64,000 nucleotides of DNA, taken from positions 66,889 through 130,888 of the forward strand of contig JAFGCO010000048.1 in assembly GCA_016932575.1 (NCBI GenBank). Direction: 5' to 3'. The position numbers and the translations under genes are program-made. Shown here one piece after another: positions 7,959 to 16,335 of this stretch (positions are counted from its first letter, which is position 1; each line of letters opens with the position of its first letter). The stretch is from a bacterium. GTDB lineage: Bacteria; Zhuqueibacterota; QNDG01; JAFGCO01. A model generated the notes under the pieces. That model did no database searches, was not told the DNA's origin, and worked only from the letters and a program-made list of their open reading frames with translations.

Positions 7959-10066
7959 CCGGGGAAGAAACTCCGGAGAAACCTATGGAAGGGGGTGAAG
8001 TCAACCAGGAGGAAGAAAAAGAATCCGTACAGGAAAAATCCCAAGCTGTTGTCAGTTCAGACGAGGTTTTAACTGATGAGGAGAATGAGTATTCCGAAGA
8101 GGAATATCAACGGTTTGTGGATCTGTACAGCCGAACATTAATTGACATCGAGGAAGGACAAATTGTACAAGGCCGCGTTCTTGCTATTACAGATAAAGAT
8201 GTCGTAGTGGATATTGGATTCAAATCGGAAGGGACAGTCCCTAAAGAAGAATTCCAGGACATTGGTTCGGTTAAGGTCGGTGATTCCGTAGATGTTTTTT
8301 TAGATACCCTGGAGGATGCTGACGGTCAGTTGCAGTTATCGAAGCGTAAAGCAGACTTCATGAAGTTGTGGGATCAGGTTGTCGATGTCTATAATGAAAA
8401 CAGCACTATCGAAGGCATTTGCATGCGCCGCATCAAAGGTGGTATTGTTGTCGATTTAAATGGTGTCGACGCCTTTTTACCTGGATCTCAGATTGATGTA
8501 AAACCTGTTCGAGATTTTGATGCACTAATCGGTCAGAAGTATACATTCCGTATTGTCAAGGTGAATCGAATGCGGAAGAACATTGTGGTTTCACGACGGG
8601 CACTTCTTGAAGAGAGTATGGCAGAACAACGCGAAGAAATTCTGCAAAATCTTGAGAAAGGTCAGGTCAGAGAAGGGACCGTTAAGAATATTACAGATTT
8701 CGGTGTATTTGTGGATCTTGGAGGTGTTGACGGTTTGCTCCACATCAATGATATTTCCTGGGGGCGTGTTAATCATCCTTCGGATGTTGTGAGTCTGGAT
8801 CAGAAGATCAAGGTTGCTGTTCTTGATTTCAATGATGCCAAAGACCGCATTTCTCTGGGCATGAAGCAGTTAACACCTCATCCCTGGGAAGGAATTCAGG
8901 AAAAGTATCCCGAAAGCTCTGTGGTTACAGGTAAAGTGGTGAGTATTGCCGATTATGGTGCTTTTATTGAATTGGAGAATGGCGTTGAAGGTCTGGTTCA
9001 TGTGTCTGAAATGTCATGGACCCGCAATATTGTGCATCCATCTAAAATCTTAAATGTGGGTGACAAGATTGAAGTAAAAGTGCTTAATGTTGATAAGGAT
9101 CGCAAACGTATCTCCCTGGGGATCAAACAATTGACACCTGATCCCTGGGAAGGTATTGAAGAAAAATATCCTGTTGGATCCAGGCATAAAGGCCGGATTC
9201 GCAATATGACCAATTTTGGCGCCTTTATTGAAATGGAAGACGGTATAGACGGTTTAATTCATATTTCAGACCTTTCCTGGACGAAGAAGATCAAACATCC
9301 CAGTGAAGTATTAAAGAAAAACGATGAAATTGAAATTGTTGTTCTTGATATGAACAAGGAAGAACGCCGTCTGTCACTGGGGTATAAACAGATTAGTGTG
9401 GATCCGTGGCCTGCCTTTGAAGAAGCATACAAAGTGGGTACAAATTCACCGGCTAAAATCGTCCGTTTTATTGAAAAAGGTCTGGTTGTCGAACTTCCGC
9501 TTGGATTGGAAGGTTTTGTTCCGCTTTCCCAAATGCCTGAATCATCCATGACACAGGTGGCTCAAAATCTGAAGGAAGGTGAAGATGTTGAGTTTCAGAT
9601 TATTGAATTCGACAAGGATAACAAACGGGTGATTCTGTCTCGTAAAAAGTTGCTTGATCACGAGAAAAGAAAACAGGAAGCCGATGAAAAGACTGAAGTT
9701 GATGCTTATATAGGAAACAAACACGAAGCCCCAACTTTGGGTGAAATTGTCGGTGATGATGCTGAGGTGGCAAAGCAAAAAACAGCCAAAAAGAAATCGG
9801 CATCCAAATCAAAGAAGGAAGCAAAGGAAAAAGAAGCGGAAAAAGAGGAAGCTCCAAAACCCAAGGCAAAAAAGACGACCAAAAAGAAGCCGGAAGAAAA
9901 AGAAAAGAAATCATCAGAGAAAAAAGGTGAAAAAAAAGCTGAGGATGAACCCAAAAAAGCTGCCAAAAAATCCAAAGCTAAAAAGGAAGAATCCTCTGAT
10001 AAGAAAACTGAAAAAAGCGTGAAAGAAAAGGCAAAAGAAAAAGAAAAAAGTAATAAAAAAGAATAA
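7922..10066 (+). CDS. rpsA: 30S ribosomal protein S1 with long basic tail
   Basis: S1 binds mRNA on the small ribosomal subunit. Six S1 (OB-fold) domains are seen, at roughly residues 77-145, 162-228, 245-315, 330-402, 417-489 and 504-575. The middle ones repeat phrases such as GAFIELENGVEGLVHVSEMSW. Residues 1-60 are acidic. Residues ~610-714 are a tail of almost only K, E, A, S and P. At 714 residues it is well above the usual ~560, the excess being the tail and the N-terminus. AAGGAGG lies 9 nt before the ATG. The gene ends the operon at a strong terminator. Confidence 0.96.
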   Translation: MVDEEKNTKNEMTGEETPEKPMEGGEVNQEEEKESVQEKSQAVVSSDEVLTDEENEYSEEEYQRFVDLYSRTLIDIEEGQIVQGRVLAITDKDVVVDIGFKSEGTVPKEEFQDIGSVKVGDSVDVFLDTLEDADGQLQLSKRKADFMKLWDQVVDVYNENSTIEGICMRRIKGGIVVDLNGVDAFLPGSQIDVKPVRDFDALIGQKYTFRIVKVNRMRKNIVVSRRALLEESMAEQREEILQNLEKGQVREGTVKNITDFGVFVDLGGVDGLLHINDISWGRVNHPSDVVSLDQKIKVAVLDFNDAKDRISLGMKQLTPHPWEGIQEKYPESSVVTGKVVSIADYGAFIELENGVEGLVHVSEMSWTRNIVHPSKILNVGDKIEVKVLNVDKDRKRISLGIKQLTPDPWEGIEEKYPVGSRHKGRIRNMTNFGAFIEMEDGIDGLIHISDLSWTKKIKHPSEVLKKNDEIEIVVLDMNKEERRLSLGYKQISVDPWPAFEEAYKVGTNSPAKIVRFIEKGLVVELPLGLEGFVPLSQMPESSMTQVAQNLKEGEDVEFQIIEFDKDNKRVILSRKKLLDHEKRKQEADEKTEVDAYIGNKHEAPTLGEIVGDDAEVAKQKTAKKKSASKSKKEAKEKEAEKEEAPKPKAKKTTKKKPEEKEKKSSEKKGEKKAEDEPKKAAKKSKAKKEESSDKKTEKSVKEKAKEKEKSNKKE

Positions 10067-10109
10067 ATACATTTTGGGTTTTCTTGATTTTTTCTTTTCA
10101 ATCAAATGA

Positions 10110-10146
10110 CTGGAGTTGAACCGATTTAATTCAACTCCAGTTTTTT
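10110..10146 (+). terminator. intrinsic terminator after rpsA
   Basis: CTGGAGTTGAA (10110-10120) and TTCAACTCCAG (10130-10140) form a perfect 11-bp stem with a 9-nt loop, followed by six T. Confidence 0.93.
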
Positions 10147-10196
10147 ATGATTTTTTTCTCGACAGAGAAAATGGACTTTATGTCTTACCAAATTCC

Positions 10197-10225
10197 TTGA
10201 CAATGATAGGTTATTTTTTTATATT
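10197..10225 (+). promoter_or_regulatory. promoter for rplM-rpsI
   Basis: TTGACA (10197-10202) and TATATT (10220-10225) are 17 bp apart, downstream of the rpsA terminator and about 40 nt before the rplM start. Confidence 0.8.
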
Positions 10226-10265
10226 TAGAAGCTTTGCAACTTAAATGCAGGAGGATGGAACAACT

Positions 10266-10697
10266 TTGAAAACCGTTGTGCCTAAAAAAGAACAAGTGGA
10301 TCAAAAATGGTATGTCATTGATGCCAACAGGCAAATTCTGGGTCGTTTGGCCTGTCAGATTGCTGTTTTGTTGCGTGGCAAACATAAACCGCAATTTACC
10401 CCTCATTTGGACATAGGCGATTATGTGATTGTGATAAATGCGGATAAATTAATCATATCCGGACGAAAAGCGATGCATAAGCAATATGGCCGGTATTCAG
10501 GCTATCCCGGCGGTTTAAATATGAATAATTATAACCGGGTGATGCATACCTATCCTGATCGTATATTAAAACACGCTGTAAAGGGGATGCTTCCTAAGAA
10601 TCGGCTGGGTCGAAAAATTTACAAGAAGTTAAAGGTATATGCGGGTCCGGACCATCCGCATAAAGCACAGAAACCGGAAGTCTTTTCATTAAATTGA
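10266..10697 (+). CDS. rplM: 50S ribosomal protein L13
   Basis: L13 is an early-binding 23S rRNA protein. The 143 residues carry [16 protein letters not shown], then [12 protein letters not shown], and [11 protein letters not shown], all typical. I place the start at the TTG at 10266 ([10 protein letters not shown]), because AGGAGG at 10249-10254 is 11 nt upstream and the resulting N-terminus matches other L13 proteins. The in-frame ATG at 10245 would place that ribosome site inside the gene and add seven atypical residues. rpsI follows after 4-7 nt, the usual pair. Confidence 0.95.
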   Translation: MKTVVPKKEQVDQKWYVIDANRQILGRLACQIAVLLRGKHKPQFTPHLDIGDYVIVINADKLIISGRKAMHKQYGRYSGYPGGLNMNNYNRVMHTYPDRILKHAVKGMLPKNRLGRKIYKKLKVYAGPDHPHKAQKPEVFSLN

Positions 10698-10701
10698 GGC
10701 A

Positions 10702-11097
10702 ATGATGAAGGGTACGAATTATTACGCAACAGGACGACGAAAAGAATCGGTAGCGAGAGTATGGTTAACTCCCGGTTCCGGAAAAATTATTGTAAATAAG
10801 CAAGAGGTGATGGATTATTTCCGTCGCCCCACATTGGATATGATTATTCGTCAACCCTTTGGTGTGACCGACACTGTTGGCCAATACGATGTTATGGCTA
10901 CTGTGAAGGGAGGCGGGTTGAGTGGCCAGGCCGGTGCAATGCTTTTGGGGATTGCCAGGGCTTTGGTTCAGGTGAATGAAGAGTTACGTAAATCTTTACG
11001 AATGGCCGGATTTCTGACGCGAGATCCTCGAGAAAAAGAGCGAAAAAAATACGGTCAGCCTGGTGCACGCAAGCGATTTCAGTTTTCGAAACGATAA
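10702..11097 (+). CDS. rpsI: 30S ribosomal protein S9
   Basis: S9 lies at the head of the 30S subunit with its C-terminal tail reaching the P-site tRNA. The 131 residues include [16 protein letters not shown], a [14 protein letters not shown] block and the conserved basic end [17 protein letters not shown], closing in the expected Lys-Arg. Two consecutive ATG codons (10702 and 10705) could start it; GAGG at 10696-10699 is better spaced from the second. It is co-transcribed with rplM. Confidence 0.96.
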   Translation: MMKGTNYYATGRRKESVARVWLTPGSGKIIVNKQEVMDYFRRPTLDMIIRQPFGVTDTVGQYDVMATVKGGGLSGQAGAMLLGIARALVQVNEELRKSLRMAGFLTRDPREKERKKYGQPGARKRFQFSKR

Positions 11098-11107
11098 TGC
11101 ATTAACC

Positions 11108-11163
11108 CTGCCTGAATTGTGTTGGCGACCAAGAGCTGAGAAAGCACAGGACCAATCAGGCAG
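11108..11163 (+). ncRNA. foldable element between rpsI and rpsB, unassigned
   Basis: CTGCCTGA-A-TTG (11108-11119) pairs with CAATCAGGCAG (11153-11163), an 11-bp stem with a single bulged A. Inside it TTGG-CGA-CCAA (11122-11132) can form a second hairpin. No coding frame fits and no U tract follows. It may be the 3' structured end of the rplM-rpsI mRNA, a processing site, or a small RNA. I do not recognise the family. Confidence 0.3.
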
Positions 11164-11216
11164 CCAAACCTCGCAGTTCTTGATGAATGAAAAATTTTCA
11201 TTATCAAGGCTTTTGT

Positions 11217-11247
11217 TTGACAAGGGATTTTATATTAATTTTACAAT
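11217..11247 (+). promoter_or_regulatory. candidate promoter for rpsB-tsf
   Basis: TTGACA (11217-11222) is followed after 19 bp by TACAAT (11242-11247). The spacing is longer than ideal. It lies 114 nt before the rpsB ATG and upstream of the hairpin at 11287-11309. Confidence 0.45.
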
Positions 11248-11286
11248 CGTGTTTATCACACACATTCCCGGATCTTTAAATGGGTG

Positions 11287-11309
11287 TCCCGCTGTCAGCG
11301 GGATTTTTT
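11287..11309 (+). terminator. terminator-like hairpin in the rpsB leader
   Basis: TCCCGC-TGTCA-GCGGGA gives a 6-bp GC-rich stem followed by six T. It either ends the rplM-rpsI transcript or, if the promoter at 11217 is used, sits in the rpsB leader as an attenuator. Confidence 0.7.
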
Positions 11310-11360
11310 AAAGAAATGAAGGGAATGGAGGTTAAACCCATAACTTTAAGGAGTATCATC

Positions 11361-12110
11361 ATGTCTGAAATTACCCTGCAACAGTTACTGATGGCCGGAT
11401 CTCATTTTGGTCATCTGACCCGCCGCTGGAATCCAAAAATGAAACCCTTTATTTTTATGGAACGCAGCGGTATCTATATCATTGATCTCAACAAGACATT
11501 GAAGTATTTGATGGAAGCCAACGAGGTCATCAGCAATATCGTTAAAAGCGGTGAAATGATTCTTTTTTTAGGAACAAAGAAACAGGCCAAAGATATTATT
11601 AAAGTTGAGGCTGAAAGATGCGGTATGCCTTTTGTTACTGAACGCTGGATGGGAGGGACATTAACCAATTTCAGTACCATTAAAAAAAGCATTAAGTATC
11701 TGAAAAATCTTGAAAAAATGGCCAGCGATGGTACATACGATAACTTATTAAAAAAAGAAATACTCCATATTGAACGTACAAAAGAGAAGCTGGAAAAGAG
11801 TCTCGGCGGAATCAAAGATATGCCTCGTTTACCGGGAGGTTTGTTTGTTGTCGATACAAAAAAAGAGGCCATTGCAGTGGCAGAAGCCAATAAATTGAAT
11901 ATTCCCATCTTTGGGGTTGTCGATACGAATTGTGATCCGGATCCCATTGATTACCCGATTCCTGCCAATGATGATGCTTTTAAATCTATTAGTTTGATTG
12001 TACATACCGTTGCTGATGCAGTACTTGAAGCAAAATCCAAATCCGAGCATACCATGGAAGAAGCAGTGAAGCAGGAAGAGCCTATCATTGAACAGGAATC
12101 TACAGAATAA
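11361..12110 (+). CDS. rpsB: 30S ribosomal protein S2
   Basis: S2 is a late-assembling protein of the small subunit. The 249 residues include [47 protein letters not shown] and [10 protein letters not shown], all hallmarks. The ATG at 11361 has AAGGAG 7 nt upstream; the frame is open further upstream only across the terminator-like hairpin, so the longer start is rejected. A short acidic tail (residues ~230-249) follows the core. The tsf gene lies 43 nt downstream, as in most bacteria. Confidence 0.97.
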   Translation: MSEITLQQLLMAGSHFGHLTRRWNPKMKPFIFMERSGIYIIDLNKTLKYLMEANEVISNIVKSGEMILFLGTKKQAKDIIKVEAERCGMPFVTERWMGGTLTNFSTIKKSIKYLKNLEKMASDGTYDNLLKKEILHIERTKEKLEKSLGGIKDMPRLPGGLFVVDTKKEAIAVAEANKLNIPIFGVVDTNCDPDPIDYPIPANDDAFKSISLIVHTVADAVLEAKSKSEHTMEEAVKQEEPIIEQESTE

Positions 12111-12153
12111 ATTCATATTTTTGTAATGCAAATGAAAATTCGAGGAGACATGA

Positions 12154-12753
12154 ATGCCGATATCTGCAGCTGAAGTGAAAAAACTCCGGGATATGACAGG
12201 GGCCGGAATGATGGATTGTAAGAACGCTTTAAAGGAAACCAATGGAGATTTGGATAAAGCAGTCGAGTATTTACGTAAAAAAGGTATTGCATCAGCGGCT
12301 AAACGATCCGGCCGTGAAGTGAACGAAGGTGTTATTATGGCTTATATTCATCCGGGGAGCCGCCTTGGAGTTTTGGTTGAAGTCAATTGTGAAACAGATT
12401 TTGTCGCGAAGACTGATGATTTTCAGTCACTGGCGAAAAATATCGCCATGCAAATTGCCGCAAGTAATCCAATGGCTGTCAACCGTGAAGAGGTTTCAAC
12501 AGAATTGATCGATAAAGAAATGGATATTTATCGAACACAGGCCAAGAATGAAGGGAAACCGGATAACGTCATTGAAAAAATTGTACAAGGGAAATTGGAT
12601 AAATATTATCAAGAAATTGTTTTGATGGAACAGAGCTTTGTTAAAAATCCTGACAAGACGATTCAAGAATATATTATGGAAACCTCCGGAAAAATCGGGG
12701 AGAATATTTCAGTTAAACGATTTGTACGCTATCAGATTGGTGAAGACCGTTAA
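12154..12753 (+). CDS. tsf: elongation factor Ts, short form
   Basis: EF-Ts exchanges GDP for GTP on EF-Tu. The N-terminal [19 protein letters not shown] and the core [16 protein letters not shown] are the two family signatures. At 199 residues it is a short EF-Ts, with one core subdomain reduced compared with the ~280-residue enterobacterial protein. The ATG follows GAGGAGA. A terminator follows, so rpsB-tsf is one unit. Confidence 0.97.
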   Translation: MPISAAEVKKLRDMTGAGMMDCKNALKETNGDLDKAVEYLRKKGIASAAKRSGREVNEGVIMAYIHPGSRLGVLVEVNCETDFVAKTDDFQSLAKNIAMQIAASNPMAVNREEVSTELIDKEMDIYRTQAKNEGKPDNVIEKIVQGKLDKYYQEIVLMEQSFVKNPDKTIQEYIMETSGKIGENISVKRFVRYQIGEDR

Positions 12754-12795
12754 TGGCTTTATATCCCGGATTACTCGCTGACATCGTTTTTTTTA

Positions 12796-12830
12796 CTTGA
12801 AGTGTATCAAACACTTCAAGGGTATTTTTT
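12796..12830 (+). terminator. intrinsic terminator after tsf
   Basis: CTTGAAGTGT (12796-12805) and ACACTTCAAG (12811-12820) form a perfect 10-bp stem with a 5-nt loop; GGTATTTTTT follows. Confidence 0.9.
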
Positions 12831-12897
12831 ATATCATATCATCTTTGTCATTTATGCCTTGAATGGCTGATGGCGCCACTTATTTTCGGATAGAATC

Positions 12898-13635
12898 GTG
12901 GTAAAAAAAGATCAAAAATCAAAAGCTGTTTTTAAAAGGATTTTACTGAAACTCAGTGGTGAAGCCCTTCGGGCCAACCGTGAACTTGAAATTGATCCTG
13001 CTATTGTGCGTAAAATTGCTGACGAGATTAAAAATGTACAAGATCTCGGCGTTGAAATTGGTATTGTTATCGGGGGCGGTAATATTTTCAGGGGCCTTTC
13101 AGCCAGCGCTCGAGGAATGGATCGGGTGGCCGCTGATCATATGGGAATGCTTGCCACGATGATTAATTCACTGGCGCTTCAGGATTTTCTTGAAAAAGAT
13201 GGAGTACCGACTGTTGTAATGTCTGCTATTCGATTGGAGGCGATGGCTGAACCCTACATTCGTCGGCGGGCTATCAGTCATTTATCCAAAGGAAGAGTGG
13301 TTATTTTTGCAGCAGGTACAGGAAATCCGTACTTTACAACCGACACGGCTGCCGCACTGCGGGCGATTGAAATCGGCGCCAATGCGATTCTTAAAGGAAC
13401 AAAAGTTGACGGTATTTATACAGATGATCCTGTTGAAAACAAAGAGGCGAAAAAAATTGATACAATCGGGTTCTCAGAGGTTATTGAAAAACGACTGGGA
13501 GTGATGGATGCAACCGCTGTGACATTATGCCGTGAAAATGATATCCCGATTATTGTTTTTAAACTTTTGGAACGGGATAATTTAAAACGGGTCGTTTTAG
13601 GTGAACGGGTCGGGTCCATTGTAGGAGGAGAATGA
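12898..13635 (+). CDS. pyrH: UMP kinase
   Basis: PyrH phosphorylates UMP to UDP, in the amino acid kinase fold. The 245 residues show [10 protein letters not shown] at the start, [11 protein letters not shown], the [20 protein letters not shown] segment and [13 protein letters not shown], all diagnostic. The start is GTG at 12898 with only a weak GGATAG before it. frr begins 1 nt after the stop, with the ribosome site GTAGGAGGAG inside the end of pyrH, so the two are coupled. Confidence 0.97.
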   Translation: MVKKDQKSKAVFKRILLKLSGEALRANRELEIDPAIVRKIADEIKNVQDLGVEIGIVIGGGNIFRGLSASARGMDRVAADHMGMLATMINSLALQDFLEKDGVPTVVMSAIRLEAMAEPYIRRRAISHLSKGRVVIFAAGTGNPYFTTDTAAALRAIEIGANAILKGTKVDGIYTDDPVENKEAKKIDTIGFSEVIEKRLGVMDATAVTLCRENDIPIIVFKLLERDNLKRVVLGERVGSIVGGE

Positions 13636-13636
13636 T

Positions 13637-14194
13637 ATGATAAAAAGTGTCATTGAAGATGCCAAAAACCGTATGGAGAAAAGTCTGGCAAGTTCACAAA
13701 GTGAGCTGGGTACAGTTCGGACAGGCAGAGCCACCCCCTCGTTACTGGATTCTGTGAAGGTTGATTATTATGGAAGCATGATGCCTTTAAAACAGGTCGC
13801 CAATATCGCTGTTCCGGAACCGCGTATGCTGACTGTGCATCCCTGGGATCGCAGTATGCTGGCTCCGATTGAAAAGGCTATCATGAAAGCGGATATCGGA
13901 ATTACACCCAATAACGACGGAAATATCATTCGGCTGCCGATTCCGGCACTGACAGAAGAACGTCGTAAGGAGTTGGTGAAAGTTGTTCATAAATTGGGTG
14001 AGGATGGAAAAGTTGCTATACGGAATATCCGCCGGGATGCTATTAATACGTTAAAAAAAGCACTCAAGGATAAAGACATTTCAGAAGATGAAGAATCCAA
14101 TGCAGAGATTGATATTCAGGAATTAACGGATGATTATATTCAGAAAATTGATGATATGGTTAAAGCCAAAGAAAAAGAAGTGATGGAAGTATAA
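13637..14194 (+). CDS. frr: ribosome recycling factor
   Basis: RRF splits the post-termination ribosome together with EF-G. The 185 residues match the family length. GTVRTGRATPSLLDSVKVDYYG, PWDRSMLAPIEKAI and the helical ENE-type region RKELVKVVHKLGEDGKVAIRNIRRD are typical. It follows pyrH by 1 nt and ends the housekeeping block; a non-coding spacer with repeat array B follows. I see no intrinsic terminator. Confidence 0.97.
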   Translation: MIKSVIEDAKNRMEKSLASSQSELGTVRTGRATPSLLDSVKVDYYGSMMPLKQVANIAVPEPRMLTVHPWDRSMLAPIEKAIMKADIGITPNNDGNIIRLPIPALTEERRKELVKVVHKLGEDGKVAIRNIRRDAINTLKKALKDKDISEDEESNAEIDIQELTDDYIQKIDDMVKAKEKEVMEV

Positions 14195-14570
14195 AAGCCA
14201 GAAGCAGGAATTAATATGTAAGAAGACAAATCAAAAATCAGGAAATAAGAGACAAGAAACAAGAGAAAAGGTTTAAAAAGTACCGGCGAAAAAAAAATTC
14301 AAAGAAAAAAGATAAAAGAACAAAGTTCAAATCAAGTTTTACGCATCCATTCACACTAACCGACATTTATCAATTTTCGTTATTATTTATTAAGCAAGTT
14401 GTTCCTCTATATGGTTTTAATATGGGCAGAAACCTGAGCTACACAATTCTGATTTGGTTTGTTAAACTGCATAGTCATCCATGATTGCTTTAAAATTGAT
14501 GATTAATAATATTTTCAGAAAATAATCCGGTTTAAAATTTTTTAAATAAAAAATCGAAGACAGGAAATAA
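14195..14570 (+). other. non-coding spacer between frr and the FISUMP genes
   Basis: This 376-nt stretch separates convergent genes (frr on plus, FISUMP on minus). It contains heptad array B near the left and is otherwise A/T-rich. I see no coding frame, RNA gene or clean intrinsic terminator for either strand. Confidence 0.6.
14232..14266 (+). repeat. imperfect 7-bp tandem repeat array B
   Basis: Five consecutive heptamers: CAAAAAT, CAGGAAA, TAAGAGA, CAAGAAA, CAAGAGA. The last two are identical to units in array A at 5351-5364, and CAGGAAA is also shared. As in array A the purine-rich strand is the coding strand of the preceding gene. Confidence 0.75.
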
Positions 14571-15335
14571 CTAATTATCCTTTATACAACGGACTGCGTA
14601 TCCGTTTGTTTTTTCAGTGAAGCTACGTGATATAAGTGAATTTCTGTAATCCAGATAACGAGCCCATGCATTAAAAGTGCTGTTTTCAGTGGATGACCAA
14701 AAGCAAGCACGTAGACTTATATATACGAAAGACCAATGCCTATATACACCTCCGCCAAAAAGTATGCGGCAGCCACCAGGACGTGCGGAAAAACCGCAAC
14801 TATTTTTGGCACCATAATTTGGAGTATGCCAATGATTTGTTCCTTTTTCTTTAAGTTTACCGCCCTCATTATTTCCACGTAAACCAGTAGAATCAGCTTG
14901 TATCTGATTCATACCCAAATACATTTCCAATTCTTTCCAATCATCATCTGTCGGCACATGCCATCCTTCGGGTGCCAGTCCACGTGATTCATTAACTGCA
15001 TACCAATTATATAGCATGCCATATGTAACCAAATTACTGTCAGCATTAGCATAAATGCAACAATAGCCGTTTGCAGTTGTAGACCAGCTTGAAGCACTGG
15101 TTATATTAGGTATTGAGCGGCCATCTCTGAAATGTGTTACCCTTAAATTCTCGGCCATCCACCACTGATTACCGATTTTTACGGTTTGATAAATATTGCC
15201 ATCAATATCTGTAACCGTAGACTCTTTACTTTCTGTTGGATTTTTATTGTCACAAGAGGTGAATAACAAAGATAGTAGCAATGAGATTGATATGTATTTT
15301 AATAGATCAAAATAAAAGAAATAACTCTGTTTCAT
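14571..15335 (-). CDS. FISUMP-domain lipoprotein 1
   Basis: The 254-residue protein has a hydrophobic signal ending in the lipobox LFTSC, so it should be a lipoprotein. The rest is a Fibrobacter succinogenes major paralogous (FISUMP) domain: TDIDGNIYQTVKIGNQWWMAENLRV, then MLYNWYAVN, GWHVPTDDDWKELEMYLG and a C-terminal FWSSTEN, then GYAVRCIKDN. This family is surface-exposed where studied, with no known enzymatic role. The start is the ATG after GGGAGG (15335); an earlier in-frame ATG would include the ribosome site in the gene. It is a close paralogue of the next gene, with which it is probably co-transcribed. Confidence 0.88.
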   Translation of the reverse strand: MKQSYFFYFDLLKYISISLLLSLLFTSCDNKNPTESKESTVTDIDGNIYQTVKIGNQWWMAENLRVTHFRDGRSIPNITSASSWSTTANGYCCIYANADSNLVTYGMLYNWYAVNESRGLAPEGWHVPTDDDWKELEMYLGMNQIQADSTGLRGNNEGGKLKEKGTNHWHTPNYGAKNSCGFSARPGGCRILFGGGVYRHWSFVYISLRACFWSSTENSTFNAWARYLDYRNSLISRSFTEKTNGYAVRCIKDN

Positions 15336-15436
15336 TTTTCCTCCCTTTTTCAAATATTGCCAAAAGCATGGGTAATAACATCACTCTTTAATTTTTAGCT
15401 TTCTTAAATAAGAATCAATTGGCAGAATTGCTAAAA

Positions 15437-16132
15437 TCAATTGTCTTTGATACAACGGACTGAATAACCAAATCTCTTATTTGAATGGCCATGACCCACA
15501 AATGTATCATCGTAGGACAAGGACCAGTGCCACGCTGAATCCGCATTGTACTCGTCAGAAGCCCAGAAATTGGTATTAATACCAAGGTTAACGAAAAAAC
15601 CGTTATTTACAGGAGTACGACACCCGCAGGGAAGGGCTGTAAAGCCACTTTCATTTGTAGCTCCAATGTTCCGAGATTTCCAATGAGTACTGCCTGTTTC
15701 TTTCATTTTTCCTCCAGCCAAATAATCACCGCCTAAATAATCCACTAATGTCTGCCATTCATCATTTGAAGGAACATGCCATTCTTCAGGAGCCAATTTT
15801 CTAGTATCATTAACTGCATACCAGTTGTATAAATACCCGTATATCTCTGCATTACTTTCATTATTGTCATAAACACAATAGCCGCTGGTTGATAATAATC
15901 GCCATTCCAAATCTTTAGTTACATTTGGGATTTCATCCCCATTACGGTAATGCGTCACTCTCAGATTTTCGGCCATCCACCATTGATCACCGATTTTTAT
16001 GGTTTTATAAACATTGCCATCAATATCTGTAACCGTAGACTCTTTACTCTCTGTTGGGTTTTTATTGTCACAAACACAGAAAATTGCTAATGCCAACAGA
16101 GTAATCAGAAAACAATGGGATAACCTTGACAT
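15437..16132 (-). CDS. FISUMP-domain lipoprotein 2
   Basis: This 231-residue protein is a paralogue of the gene at 14571-15335. Its signal ends in a Cys (IFCVC). From that Cys the two proteins share the same ~20 residues (CDNKNPTESKESTVTDIDGN), with the DNA also nearly the same, and both end in VRCIKDN. The middle (EYNADSAWHWSLSY) is much more diverged. The lipobox is less standard than in copy 1. The start is the ATG preceded by GAAGGAGAAAAT. The pair looks like a tandem duplication whose centres have diverged. Confidence 0.86.
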   Translation of the reverse strand: MSRLSHCFLITLLALAIFCVCDNKNPTESKESTVTDIDGNVYKTIKIGDQWWMAENLRVTHYRNGDEIPNVTKDLEWRLLSTSGYCVYDNNESNAEIYGYLYNWYAVNDTRKLAPEEWHVPSNDEWQTLVDYLGGDYLAGGKMKETGSTHWKSRNIGATNESGFTALPCGCRTPVNNGFFVNLGINTNFWASDEYNADSAWHWSLSYDDTFVGHGHSNKRFGYSVRCIKDN

Positions 16133-16335
16133 ATTTTCTCCTTCCATAGTTATTAATTCTTATGAAAAAAGCGAAGTATTTTTAAAATATTAATCTGTTG
16201 TTTTTCCATTCGTTGTAAGCATGGCGATCAGCGCTTTCTAATTTTTATCTATTATTTCGGATATGGGATGCGTTCACCACTTTAATAAATTAATTTTTCA
16301 TCTTATTTATATTATTATCACTCTCGTTTCTTTTT

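Noticed and set aside
9706-10101. Hydrophobic Phe/Ser-rich reverse frames opposite the rpsA tail
   Set aside because: They are the complement of the Lys/Glu/Ala repeats; Phe and Ser arise from TTT and TTC opposite AAA and GAA. Not membrane proteins.
11280-11360. Upstream extension of rpsB to a start at 11280
   Set aside because: It would run through the GC-rich hairpin and T tract, and a perfectly placed AAGGAG precedes the ATG at 11361.
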